Shown here: positions 16,800 through 31,544 of the stretch, one piece after another
Numbering within the stretch: the stretch's first letter is position 1
How the letters are laid out: every line of letters begins with the position of its first letter
NCBI GenBank assembly: GCA_028583405.1
Contig: CM053263.1
Location: 4,006,715 to 4,070,714 of the forward strand
Origin: Pogonophryne albipinna
Taxonomy: Eukaryota; Chordata; Actinopteri; Perciformes; Artedidraconidae
Direction: 5' to 3'
Length of the DNA stretch: 64,000 bases
Notes under the pieces: generated by a model
Told to the model about the DNA's origin: nothing
The model's input: the letters and a program-made list of their open reading frames with translations, nothing else
Databases searched by the model: none
Program-made: the position numbers and the translations under genes

Positions 16800-19700
16800 A
16801 GTCTTACATCCAACAACGAAATCTGAGGAATTGTTGCAAAAAATATATATTAAGGCCAATATAAATTACAAATAAAAATATTTCTAATTAAAACTAAATG
16901 TTGACTTGATAAGGAATGAAATGCATCAATCATTTTATTAAACGTTTTTCTGATCAATTTAATCATCTGGTGACTCGTAATCATTATTTTGGGATCCCTG
17001 GTTTAAGTAACAGCTGAAGTTTGCACTTATAAAGTCAAAGTCAAACTTTGGACCTGTGCTCTGTTGTCAGAAGTGGAGGCCGATGATTCTAGCTGGATGT
17101 CTCAAAGCGAGTAGGAAAGTGGACAATGCAGTGATGGCGCGCCGCCTCAGGGCCACAATACTGCCAAACTGGCATTAAGGCTCCTTTTAGTCTGCTGGTA
17201 CTCGCTGTGCTGTGCTGCTGAAAGAACATCCCTTGAAGAGGGAGACAGAGAGGGAGAGTGGTAGATGTGAGAAATGCTGCTGATTCTCTATTCTGTATGA
17301 ATGCCCCGCCTGCGCGTGTCTCCAGCTAATTTTTGTGTTTTTCCAGAGCTTTTTTAAAGTAGCACACTGCAGGCGAACACAAATATCCCTGAGGCTGGGG
17401 TGGAAGGAGGGCTTGAAGATGGCACAGAGAGAATCGATTAGGACACACACACATATACACACAAGGCCCCCCGGACACTTCCTGACTAGTACGCGACTGC
17501 ACATTCCCACACACACACACGCATGACTAAATGTTACACAACACCTACCCCATATGCCTTGCTCTCCAGAACTCGGCCTCTCTCCATTTATCATTCACAT
17601 TTTTCTCATTTTGTGCCATTTTCCCTGCTCTCTGTCCCCTCCCTCCGCTCTCCTCCACATCCCAAACCCCCCGTCTCTCCATTCTTTTTCACAACACATG
17701 GGAAACGCACTTTCTTGTTCTTTCACTCATCCCAGAATGAATCCATTCCTTGTCTTTGACTTTGATGAATCATTCGGTCCCCCTTAAGAGGCCAATTATA
17801 TCTGGCAGAATAGCTTCCATGGCATTGATGTTTACCGAGCTAACTATCTGTTGCCAGGCTGCCGTTACAACATGGCTGTCACTCACTTGGCTGAGCCCAC
17901 AGTATAGAAAGCTGAAGAGGGGTTCTAGCTGCCCGTATCAAAAGTAAACAGTGAGCAAAGTGGTGACCAAAATGTCATCGCTTAAGGTACCACGTGTAAC
18001 ATATTACTGCCTAGGGTAGTAGATTAGCATTTTTGCTAACACTGGCATGTTAACCTTTTGTATTTGTATTGAAATAAAAACCTTCATTTAGGTTGTAAAC
18101 GTTTAAAAATATTGCTAAAATGATCAAGAACTTTTATGATGCTCTGTAAAAGATGACTATATGTTTTTCTGAAGATTAATTTGCTTGCTAACCAGCCAGC
18201 CCAAGCCAGCCCTATCCTGTAAGAGTTCACTTGTAATGCAAACTCATCAGAGGTGAAAAAGGTGAGAGAGATGTGGAACCTCTAAGGGAGTCTGGGACAT
18301 GGTTTTTAAAAGCGCTTTGAATTAAGTTGTTGTATGAATGCAAGTCCATCACCCAGTAGTATGAGCAACATCTGCCCCCTCATTTTGGATTATGCCTCCA
18401 AGTATTACACACTTTCAAGAAAGTGGACCAGCGACAACCTCCTTTTTAAATGACATCGATATTTCTCCTTGAAGCCAGTCTAAGATAAATGATCCGAGAC
18501 ATTTCTGATACAGCAAGCGGCACAATAATTGACTCGTGTGATTATATTTAATGAGGATTTTCGCCCTTGCCAACTTGCCTCCCAACATAACAGAAACATA
18601 AACACTTTGCGGAATACTTTGAGCATTGGCTGTGTGTGGCACTGCTGGTAAAAGATTAGATGCCAAGCTGCACTTATCATGTTTGTGAGGCCGCTTTTCA
18701 ATGCATTCTATGTTTTTGTGAATCAATTTGGATAAAAGCCGCTGTAAAATTATAGTTTAAGCACAAAGTAGAAATTGCACTTGTGATGAAATTATTTATT
18801 TTTAAGAGATGCTGGCATACACAATTGACGCCGGCTGGCTTACAACTGGGTGCAGATGGTCAGTGCTGAGCAGAGTTTGATTAGGGTGTCTACATAATGA
18901 GTGGATACAGGCACATAATGACACGCACACACACAGACACACACACACGTTAAAGCTGTGGGGACTTTACACCGGCTATATTCATTTCCTAATATAACTA
19001 TGTTAAACTTACGCTATATTTCACCCTGAACTTAAAAGCAAAGATTTAGTGACTATTTGTTTAACCCCATAAGATTGGAAGTGCCGACAACAGTGCAATA
19101 CCAGGTTTGGGTCCTCATAGTGCAATATAATCAGGAGCCAACATGCATACTGTATTTGGCATGATGTCCACCTATTGGTATTCATCACATCGTGCAGGCT
19201 GCTTTGATCTCTGTCCCACTGATGCTCTTTGCGTTCGCCCTCAATTTCTCACTCGCAATCTGCCTCTGATCACTCTATTTACCTCAAAGACAGTTTGTCC
19301 ATAATTTACTCTGATTTGCATGAGAGCCTTGGTGAAGCTGTCCTCTAAGTCAAGGTGGAAGAAGGACTGTTTGACAACTTGATCATACAAATGCAAACTG
19401 CAAGGCCGCTGGGACAAATCAATAAAAGAGTGTGACGAACACTCAAAAAGATGTAAATCCGGTGTTTGTTGGGTGAGCTTAGATGAGTTCAGAGCAGGGA
19501 CGCTGTCTGATGAAGGGTTACGGATTGAAGTGCTTCTTGTTTTTAAAACTGTATGGCTTTGTACATCTCAGATTCTCAAATGCTTTCATGCATGTTTAGT
19601 AAGTGTACTGAAAGGACTATTTCTAGAGTGTAATTTCTCAATTATTCCATAAACCATTTGAACCATAATATGTCAGAACATTTATAAATTCAAAAGCTTC

Positions 19701-19920
19701 CAAACTTCCAACTCACCCGAAGGCATTCCATTGACTATGATAGAGAGAATAACTATATGCCTAATATTCTTTTTTGATAAGCTGGAACAAGTCATTTTTG
19801 GCTTATTTGTGGTTTAAAATGTTTTTAATCTGTTGATTTTCTTTTGACTATAGTAAGCATTCCAGCACCAGCCTTATTTGCATGTCAACACTCTAACATG
19901 TCAAGTTATTAATGGCAGCA
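16800..19920. other. Intergenic, no gene recognised
   Basis: Mixed unique-looking DNA. A pyrimidine-rich stretch (17560-17760) gives overlapping short open frames with no domain. A short interrupted CA tract is near 18920-18950. No transposon ends were recognised. Confidence 0.5.
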
Positions 19921-19994
19921 GATGCACAGCTGACATGACCTTCTAAGGACCATGGAAGATGCACAGCTGACATGACCTTCTAAGGACCCTGGAA
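19921..19994 (+). repeat. Tandem duplication of a 37-bp unit
   Basis: Two head-to-tail copies of a unit beginning GATGCACAGCTGACATGACC (19921-19957 and 19958-19994) differ at one position (CATGGAA versus CCTGGAA). This is a simple recent duplication. Confidence 0.95.
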
Positions 19995-22174
19995 CTTCTC
20001 GACATTAACTTTGAAAAGAGTCTCACCGAACATTACAGTGTGCTGTCAGGGGGGGGCTCATGTGTTGTAAGGCATGCTGGCATGTGTATATATATATTTG
20101 ATGAAATGGAGAGTAACGTTTCTTTCCAGAGACATTGCACAGTGCTCTTCATCAATATATGCTCAACTGTGGGCTCCTTCCCTTTGATCTATAACAATAA
20201 AAAGGCAATTCTGAAGTTAGACGGGGAGGGCATTGATCTGGGCCTCGTGAAATATCAACTACGCATCCAGCCACACTTGGCTGAGCCTGCCGATCGAACC
20301 TTGGCAAGTCATGAGGTGCATGTGTGAGTGTGTGCGTGCACATCTGCAGGTATATGGACAGTGAAGGACCTTAGCACCACACACAGTATCAGGCTATCCA
20401 ATAAAAGCAGGATTATGGGGATAAGATAGGCGAGTAAAGTGATGTCTGCTGTCTTTGCTTTAACATTACAGTGTGGAACTAAGGCAATCTTTTGGCAGTG
20501 TGCTCATGCAAACTCTGACAGCCTTTGCCCCTGAGTCGCCCCATGCCTTGGGAAAATGTGCTGAGTTAAGAGTGCTTCATTAAACTCTTACACACACGTA
20601 TATGCACTCCCCCTCCTTCAGCCCCTATAAGTGCGCAGGTGGACAAACACACGTACTGTACAAACACAAACACAAAGAGGGTCCCATCTCTTTACGTAAG
20701 CAAAGAGATAGGACCCTTGTCGCCTGCAGTGGGCTTTGCTGGCTCTCTTCCCCCACATAACTGTTATTGCATTAGCTGTTGAATGTAGTGATGGGCTGTG
20801 TTTTGACTACTTGCCATCCTTAAGGGCCTGAAGACGCTGCATTCACACAGCAGAACGGGACACACCAAGGTCATGAAGGATTGAGGCTGACATACGAGTG
20901 TGTGAACTGAATTAACAGGAGTTTACGCAGCAGCGCAAGGAAAGATATAAAAGGAGTGGAGAGGAAGTTTTATATGTGCATGAGAAAGTCAATGACAGAA
21001 AATCTTCTGTGTTGATTTAATTCTGTAAGAGTTAACACCCACACCGTGTTATATGGAAACGTACAGACAGGGACGAGCAATTTCCCCAAAGTCATATCGA
21101 CTTTGTGTTGTCAAGCAATCAATGTGTTTCAACAACTTGTAAAATATGAATGAAACACTTCCCAAATGGTGGGAAGTTGTTGTGTGGCTCTAGGACAAAT
21201 GTGTTTTAACAGTAAGAATAACACTATCCAGGGGTTTATGTTCTTTTAAATTCCAGTCAACTGAAATGAAGGTTCTGCAAAGTGTATGGTGTGAAAAAGC
21301 TAACACAGTTATCATAATACCAGTCTGAATAAGTAAGAGATTTCCTTTTGTTCTTTACTCAATCAAGTAAATACTGTGACCAGTGGGAAACAATATCAAT
21401 AGGAACAATGCCTCATATCTAATAAATAAAGCCCAAACTCTAGAGGGTAAACAATGAGGATGTCTTTTTACCAAAGAAAACAATGCATTACCTTCAACAA
21501 AAGCAATATTTCTTTGTGCAGCTAAGCCCATAATGACCCGATTTGTAAACAAAATTGACATATTAAATAACCGTATGAATAAAAACAGTAACATAAGGCA
21601 AGTTTATTTATTTATTTATAATAGAGGGAACTTTTCAATAAAAGATATCTTAGATATAACTTCTTCATGTTGCACTGCAGCATAAAGAGTGAATAACAGC
21701 GTGTGGATTTCCATCATCACTACTGGAAGAATAGTGGGCTAGTTTAGTTTTAGAAAGCTCAGTAAATGTATGCTGGCGAAAGCTGAATCTGGAGAAAAAG
21801 AAAAAGAACGAGAGAGAAACCCAATGAAGATCTAAAAGGGAGTTACGGAACATGCGAAATCTCAAACGTATTGAAACAATAGAAATTACCTCGAAGGCAT
21901 CACAAGGCGAAAAATCTTTTTCTTCTTGTTTTCCAAGAAAATGAAGTAGTGTCTTAAATCGTTGAAAAAGCGATGATGTTTATTGGTAACAACTGAGGTA
22001 GTAATCAGATTGTAAGTGATGCTGACACATATCTTGCTCTTCTTATCTCCAGTCCTCAAGCGGCCATATTGATCTTTTGAGCACTGAAGTTCAGACAAAG
22101 AACTCCTCACTTCACTCCACCTGTCCTTTTAAAAAGGTTCCTCTGTGTTAGCAGGGTGCAAGGACTATCACAAA
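19995..22174. other. Intergenic, no gene recognised
   Basis: No coding frame with a recognisable domain. A short imperfect hairpin sits at 20679-20716. The 21240-22110 stretch is AT-rich with no repeat termini that I can place. Confidence 0.5.
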
Positions 22175-22801
22175 TAGCCGCTTTCACACCAAGTACTTTG
22201 CCGTACTTAGTTCCCAACACTTAGTTCCCAGCATTTAGTACCCCCATGGAACTAAGAGCCGATCGCGTTCACACCAGAATAAGTTCCCTGAGGGAAGATT
22301 ACACAAATGAAGCCCCTGACGCCACTTCTTCTTCTTCTGCTTTGGGTTTACTGGCAGGCCGCAAACCACTTCACGGCGTATACTGCCACCCGAAGTCCTC
22401 GGCCGGAAGTCCCCGGAGTTGGACTTCCGAGTAAATCGCCAGAACGCCGACACCTCCTCCTCACTCCACCGCTCCCATGTTTTTTTTTTGTGTTGCCATA
22501 AGTTTTTCTCTCTCCGTTGGTGCGCGGGGCTAATGCTAATAATGCTAATGCCACCAAATACAATGGCGGCTTCAAAAAACTTTTCAGAGTTTTACGGGGC
22601 GTGGTTTGCAATTCGCCCAGCCAATCAGAAATTGGTACTTTTTTCCCCCCAGGATAGTCCCACCTCTCTAGCAGGCACTACAAAAGAGGATACAAGTTCT
22701 CTGAACTAAGTTCTCTTTTTGGTGTGAACGCAAAATTCCAGGCACTAACGGAACTAAACGGGAAAAGTACCGGGAAAAGTACTCCGTTGTGAAAGCGCCT
22801 A
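22175..22801. mobile_element. 627-bp MITE with CGCTTTCACA termini
   Basis: Left end TAGCCGCTTTCACACC and right end, reversed, TAGGCGCTTTCACAAC form inverted termini followed by related AGTACTTT motifs. The body is G+C-rich and non-coding, with repeated AGTTCC/GTACTT subterminal motifs near both ends. The bordering TA could be the target duplication. The superfamily is not certain. Short frames inside it are not genes. Confidence 0.75.
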
Positions 22802-23893
22802 ATGTAGTTGTCGATTATTTCAAACAAATAATAACAATGAAAGATTGTAATGCCTATTTCTGTTATTCCTTGGTTTTGAAACAAGACTTAATCCTGAAAG
22901 ACAGCACACTATGCTCTTTAAACACCATTTCAATGTGAATGATCAAATAAAAAAGCTTGATGGAAGCGACACCTCCAGCATGACTTCCCCAAGAGCTGTA
23001 ATAGCCAACGCCGCTGTAGGGGTGCACTCTCTGCTATAAATCAAGAGAGCCGTTATTGGCACCTCTCTGTCACCATCTTGCTTTGTAAGCAAGAAATATG
23101 TTCTCATATAAGCTGAAAGACAGGAAATGCCCAACAGCAGTGATGTCTAGACAGCCAAGCTCTCTATTTCCATGTTTCCTTTCCCATGAGATCGGAAACA
23201 TTGTGCTTCGATAGACACAATAGTTACCCTGCTGTTGAAAATGCACCTAACTCACTTTCCATTCTTTGCCACATTTGGAACATTCACTTTAAATTCCTTT
23301 TTATGGAAGGCATAAATAATTGCACCCAGTGATAATAATTGTGATCAGGGGATAATTTAATAATTCCAACAGGCGTAGGTGCATGTCAACTTTTACTGCT
23401 CTTTACTACACCTCTCCTGCTGGAAGACAGTTCAAAAGAAGACAGGATGATACAAATTGCAAAGGAAGAGAAGAATAAACAATGCTGCTGAGCTGCACAG
23501 GGAGGCGAGGTGACCTCTAAAAGTATTTTGATGGAATATAAATGAAGCTATAAATCATGGCAAATGTATGTCAGTTATTGCAATTTAGCAAAACAAAGTG
23601 TACCCTCTTCTTCTAGTAAGGATGCTGGTTTATTTATTTTATTTGCATAGTAAAGGCATACAAATAATGGAGAGCCGGTCAAATTGGATAATGAGGACAA
23701 TAATGGTGTGTTTAGGTAAAGGATTGAAACATAATAGATGCTATTCTCTGTTATAATGATTATATTGTATTTTAGATCTCCAGACACTCTTAAAGTCTGA
23801 TGAGTGATATGAGGAGGAGAATCACCCCTTATAGTAATAAAGGATGAGGGTTCAGGGATTCTACCATCTGAAGATGTGAGAATTCTCTTATTC
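22802..23893. other. Intergenic, no gene recognised
   Basis: AT-rich non-coding DNA. The open frames have no domain. No repeat family was recognised. Confidence 0.45.
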
Positions 23894-25030
23894 AGTGGCG
23901 GCGCTAGGGGGTGGCTACTTGGGCTCAAGCCCCGGATGTTTTCTGAAAAGCCCCGGATGTTTCACTTAAAAAAAAAAGTAATTTTTTTTTTTTTTTTTAA
24001 ACGTCTCGGGAGTAATGTGCAGTACTGGAGTCCACCAGAGAGGCATCCGCTGCGGGACATTGAAGCCCTGAAGTAGAAGTGATCCTTCCTAGTGCCTGAC
24101 GAGTTTTAAGCTAATAGCCTATACAGTTATGGATATTAGAAAGTTATTGTCATTGAAGCAGGCGCCACAAGCTGCAGCAGCAGCAGTATCAGCAGCTGAC
24201 AACAATGTCATCACCAGCAGTGAAGAAATGGATGATGTTTCAGGTTTGTGAATCTAATGGTGATATCTGCACTCTGGCTGACTGAGTAAGAAGTGAAAAA
24301 GAGAGATGTAACGTTAATGTTATAGTTAGTAAACATGGAGTAACCACACTAAGTATACCCTTATATGTTAGTATGTATACAGAACATGACTAAAAATTAT
24401 CCTAAGATGTAACGTTAACCCTTCATACCTCAGTCTACTTTTAAGACACTAAAATAACGTATTCCATTTTTTATTTTGTTTTCGCGCGTGGAATTATACC
24501 GGCTCTCGTTTCAGTACACATAACAACGGAACTGACAGGCAACCCTCTGAATCAGACTCCGATTGGCTGTGACTGCATCAGAGTGTCCGATTCAGAAACG
24601 TGACTCTTACACATTTTTTACGTCACAAACAAAGATGGTGGATGAGAATAGATCTATAAAACGATAAGCAATGCGCCAGAATCAAGGTGAGACTATGCGC
24701 ATCCTTTAAAACTCTACGCACATTCGTTTCACCTTAATAAGTAAACGACTCTTTGAGTGAGTTAAGGCATTAGTTTGCTTCATTAAAGGGTGTTAATGAG
24801 TGTTCTCCAGTGCCTTTTGTCCGCTTTAAGGTGTTATTAAGGTAGGGTTAATGTTGCTCTCAAAGTGCACCAGATTGATGCTTTCAACTTCAATATTTAA
24901 AAAAAAATCTTCCCGGGGGAGCATGCCCCCGGACCCCCCCAGAAGAGGCGACGACCCCCCTAAAGGATGTTCGGTCCACCCCCCACTTATACAAAATAGT
25001 GGTAACATTTCACATTTGAAATTAATTAAT
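23894..25030 (+). mobile_element. hAT-like transposon remnant, 3' end not found
   Basis: The left end CAGTGGCGGCGCTAGGGGG is typical of a large fish hAT group. A likely transposase first exon follows at 24129. A C-rich stretch near 24910-24990 (GGGGGAGCATGCCCCCGGAC) resembles sequence usually found near the other end. No matching inverted terminus or 8-bp duplication was found, so the right boundary is arbitrary and the copy is probably truncated or internally deleted. Confidence 0.5.
24129..24243 (+). pseudogene. Remnant first exon of a hAT transposase
   Basis: ATG plus 37 further codons, starting MDIRKLLSLKQAP and then a run of Ala, ending in an acidic stretch and a splice donor (TTTCAG|GTTTGT). 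Met-Asp-Ile-Arg followed by a basic/hydrophobic stretch is the usual start of hAT transposases of this group. No zinc-finger or catalytic-domain exon was found downstream in the remaining kilobase, so it is a leftover. Confidence 0.45.
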
Positions 25031-25317
25031 TAATTAAAGTTTTCCGCACTCTCGCGGGAATATCTCCGCAATGGAGCGAGCTTAAGTTTCACTTTCGATT
25101 GCATGATATAGCCCAGCGCAACACCTTCATCACACATGTTGCCACTTGTTTGTACCATTTTCAGGCGATTTGTAATCTGTTCTAAAAAAACGATGTGTTT
25201 TTGGATATTTGTGGAGTTAGGTGGTCCTTGGTATGAAAAAGTTTGAGAAACACTGCTCTAAATAATAATGACCACGCCACCAAACGCAGATTAAAACTAA
25301 AGTAACCAGCCTGTTTT

Positions 25318-25479
25318 GAAAATGTAAGAAGTAGAAAGTACAGGTATTTGTGTTAAAAATGTAAGAAGTTAAAGTAAAAAGTAGTCGAAAAATACGTAGT
25401 GGAGTAAAGTACTGATACCAGAAAAAAAATACTTGAGTACAGTAACAAAGTATTTGTACTCCACTATTTCCCACCTCTG
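25318..25479 (-). repeat. Fragment of a CAGAGGTGG-type fish hAT repeat
   Basis: Read on the minus strand it begins CAGAGGTGGGAAATAGTGG and is full of GTACTT/AAGTAC motifs, like the element at 59939. Only one end is present, so it is a truncated copy. Confidence 0.55.
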
Positions 25480-27052
25480 TGTTGGAATTATATGATGGAA
25501 AATAATAATGGAGAGAGTCCTGGTGATCTTTGTCACATTGTAGACCACTGTCTCCTCTCCTCCTGTCTCAGGCCTTGATGCATGAAGGAGACAGCGAGAG
25601 GTGAAATGGCAAAGCACTGTGCTGCGAGAGGAGGGTACAAAGATGGCCACGTGTACTACAATCCCACTTTGTGTGTCACAGTTTGTTTGTGTACACACCC
25701 ATTAAGGCATCTTGACAATGACAACGTATGGCACTGAAAGCCTGCAGCAACATCCCTGCTCCAGCAGCATCCTGCCTCACTCTACTTTCAACATGGAGAG
25801 CACAGTTAGAGGACACAGCCGCACACACACACTGTCACAGGAAGTTGGACTAAAAGTGTAGAGAACAGATGCATACTCAGCTGGGGAGAGAAGAGCGAAG
25901 CTAAAAGCATCGAAGAGCACACCTAACAACACAGTCACAGCGAGAGTGACAGAGAGAGAAACAGGAAGCTAACAAAATGGACAGCACAATGGCAAGTACA
26001 TCAGGCAGCAAAACCCAACAAAACCTCAACCTTGAGGTTTCGCCACTTAAGCTCTGTTTTAAAGCAAATCAAAGCAGGGAAAGTTACAACAGAAATGTCA
26101 ACACAAATGCAAGATGTTAGACTTTCAATGCTTTTCTTGGGGGAACCGATTCAATGTAGTTGATTCTGGTTGATTTAGAAATGAATGCAAGATAAAGAGA
26201 GCGGTATAAGAGGAGGGAGAGAAAAAGATGACTTGAGGTAACCTTCTATAAGGGCAGTGGAGGTGTTTAGGCGTGGGTGAACGACGTCTGTGTGTTCTGA
26301 TATTTGCTCAGCGAGGCAGACAAGATATGAACAAATTAAAACTGCTCCTAACTTATTTGTGGATGATATTTATTCAAACTGGAAAGACGTGCAGTATTTC
26401 TCACTTAACATGAAACCCCGATTGAAATAAGAGCATTGCTTCAGTCCATCAACTTTGAAAGACATTTAGTCAGAAATAAAACATTCCTTCACATATTGCG
26501 TTCTCTAGTCGATCCCCTTCACGACTGGTAACTTTCTTTCTACTGAATCAGTGTGTTCTTCTTTCTTCATTAAACAGCATGTTTGAAAAGAGGGGCAAAG
26601 TGTACCTTTTCGAGCGCCGCACAGGAAATTGCAAATCTTAGAGTTGTTTAGCGTGGGTTACAGGCAGGGACAACTGTCAGTGTTCACACAACTGGTTCTA
26701 CCGCAGCCAATGTGTATGGACTCTGTGGGCTTCAAGTCTGTTGTGAACACATTCCTGACTCACCTCACCCACAGATGCATTCAAAGACATTGATTATTTC
26801 ATTCTGTTCTCTCTTTTTTCAAGTCATCATCTTACCTTCACCTCTCCTGTAAAATGTTTTGTCGGTTTATGCAGGCATTCAAACTCTGTGAAAAGGGACA
26901 CTTGGAGAGGAAGAGGTGCAGCTGTTCCTTTTGTACCCTTAACTTCTCTTTACCGTTCTGACTGCCGAGGCCTGAAGTGGGAGTGTGTACACAGGAAGTG
27001 ACATGATGCTGCTGGATTTAGAGAGGCGGGAGGTGGTTTGGGGGTTGGAGGA
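25480..27052. other. Intergenic, no gene recognised
   Basis: Unique-looking DNA, purine-rich around 25900-26000 and 26190-26230. No coding domain and no repeat termini were seen. Confidence 0.5.
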
Positions 27053-27690
27053 AGGGCTGGGAAATATGTCAATATGATATCAATATCGTGATATGACATT
27101 AGATGATATTGTCTTAGATTTTGGACATTGTAATATTGTTAGTGTTTTCTTGGTTTTAAAGGCTGCATTACAATAAAGTGATTGTAACGTTTCTGAATGT
27201 TGCACATACTGTATGCATATTGGGGTTAGGGTATTGCAATACCTCCCAGGATATATATGACTTTTGATTACAATTTACAGAGCACAATTCTTTAATGTAT
27301 ATAGAACAAGAAATCTTAACGTTACAAAATAATATCTTTCTAAATTGAACTGTAACCCTTAGTTGTTGTTTTTAAGAATTTCCACTATATCTTATCGAAT
27401 GTATTCTGTATATTTTATAGTGTGTAGAAACTCTTCTGAATATATGTCTTTTTTTATTTTGAATGCAAAACTATTTCCCAATTTGGGATAAATAAAGTTT
27501 ATATATCTTTCTCCATATTACCAGACTTGTAGGTTTTCTGTAATAAGTCTTTACTTAATGAATTAATAAATCTGTATAACCGATGATGATGTATCAAAAA
27601 TATTAAGTGAAAGCACAAATAGTCAACGCTACAATATCTGTGCAATATTTACATATTTGGTCAAAATATAGTCATATTTGATTTCTCTCA
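27053..27690. mobile_element. Degraded DNA-transposon repeat (GGGCTGGGAAATATG type)
   Basis: The left part, with alternating ATATCGTGATATGA motifs after AGGGCTGGG, and the right part (TTTGGTCAAAATATAGTCAT...TGATTTCTCTCAT) are the two ends of a widespread fish MITE. A LINE-like tail (GGGATAAATAAAGTT, about 27486) in the middle suggests another fragment inserted inside. Boundaries are approximate and no target duplication was identified. Confidence 0.45.
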
Positions 27691-31464
<3,774 letters not shown>

Positions 31465-31544
31465 CTTCTTCTTCTTCTTCTTCTTCTTCTTCTTCTTCTT
31501 CTTCTTCTTCTTCTTCTTCTTCTTCTTCTTCTTCTTCTTCTTCT
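31465..31544 (+). repeat. (CTT)n trinucleotide repeat, 80 bp
   Basis: A pure CTT run, about 26 units; the complement is GAA. This is a mirror-symmetric homopurine-homopyrimidine tract able to form triplex DNA. A GAA run of like length on the plus strand is at 57751. The poly-Leu frame across it is an artefact. Confidence 0.97.
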
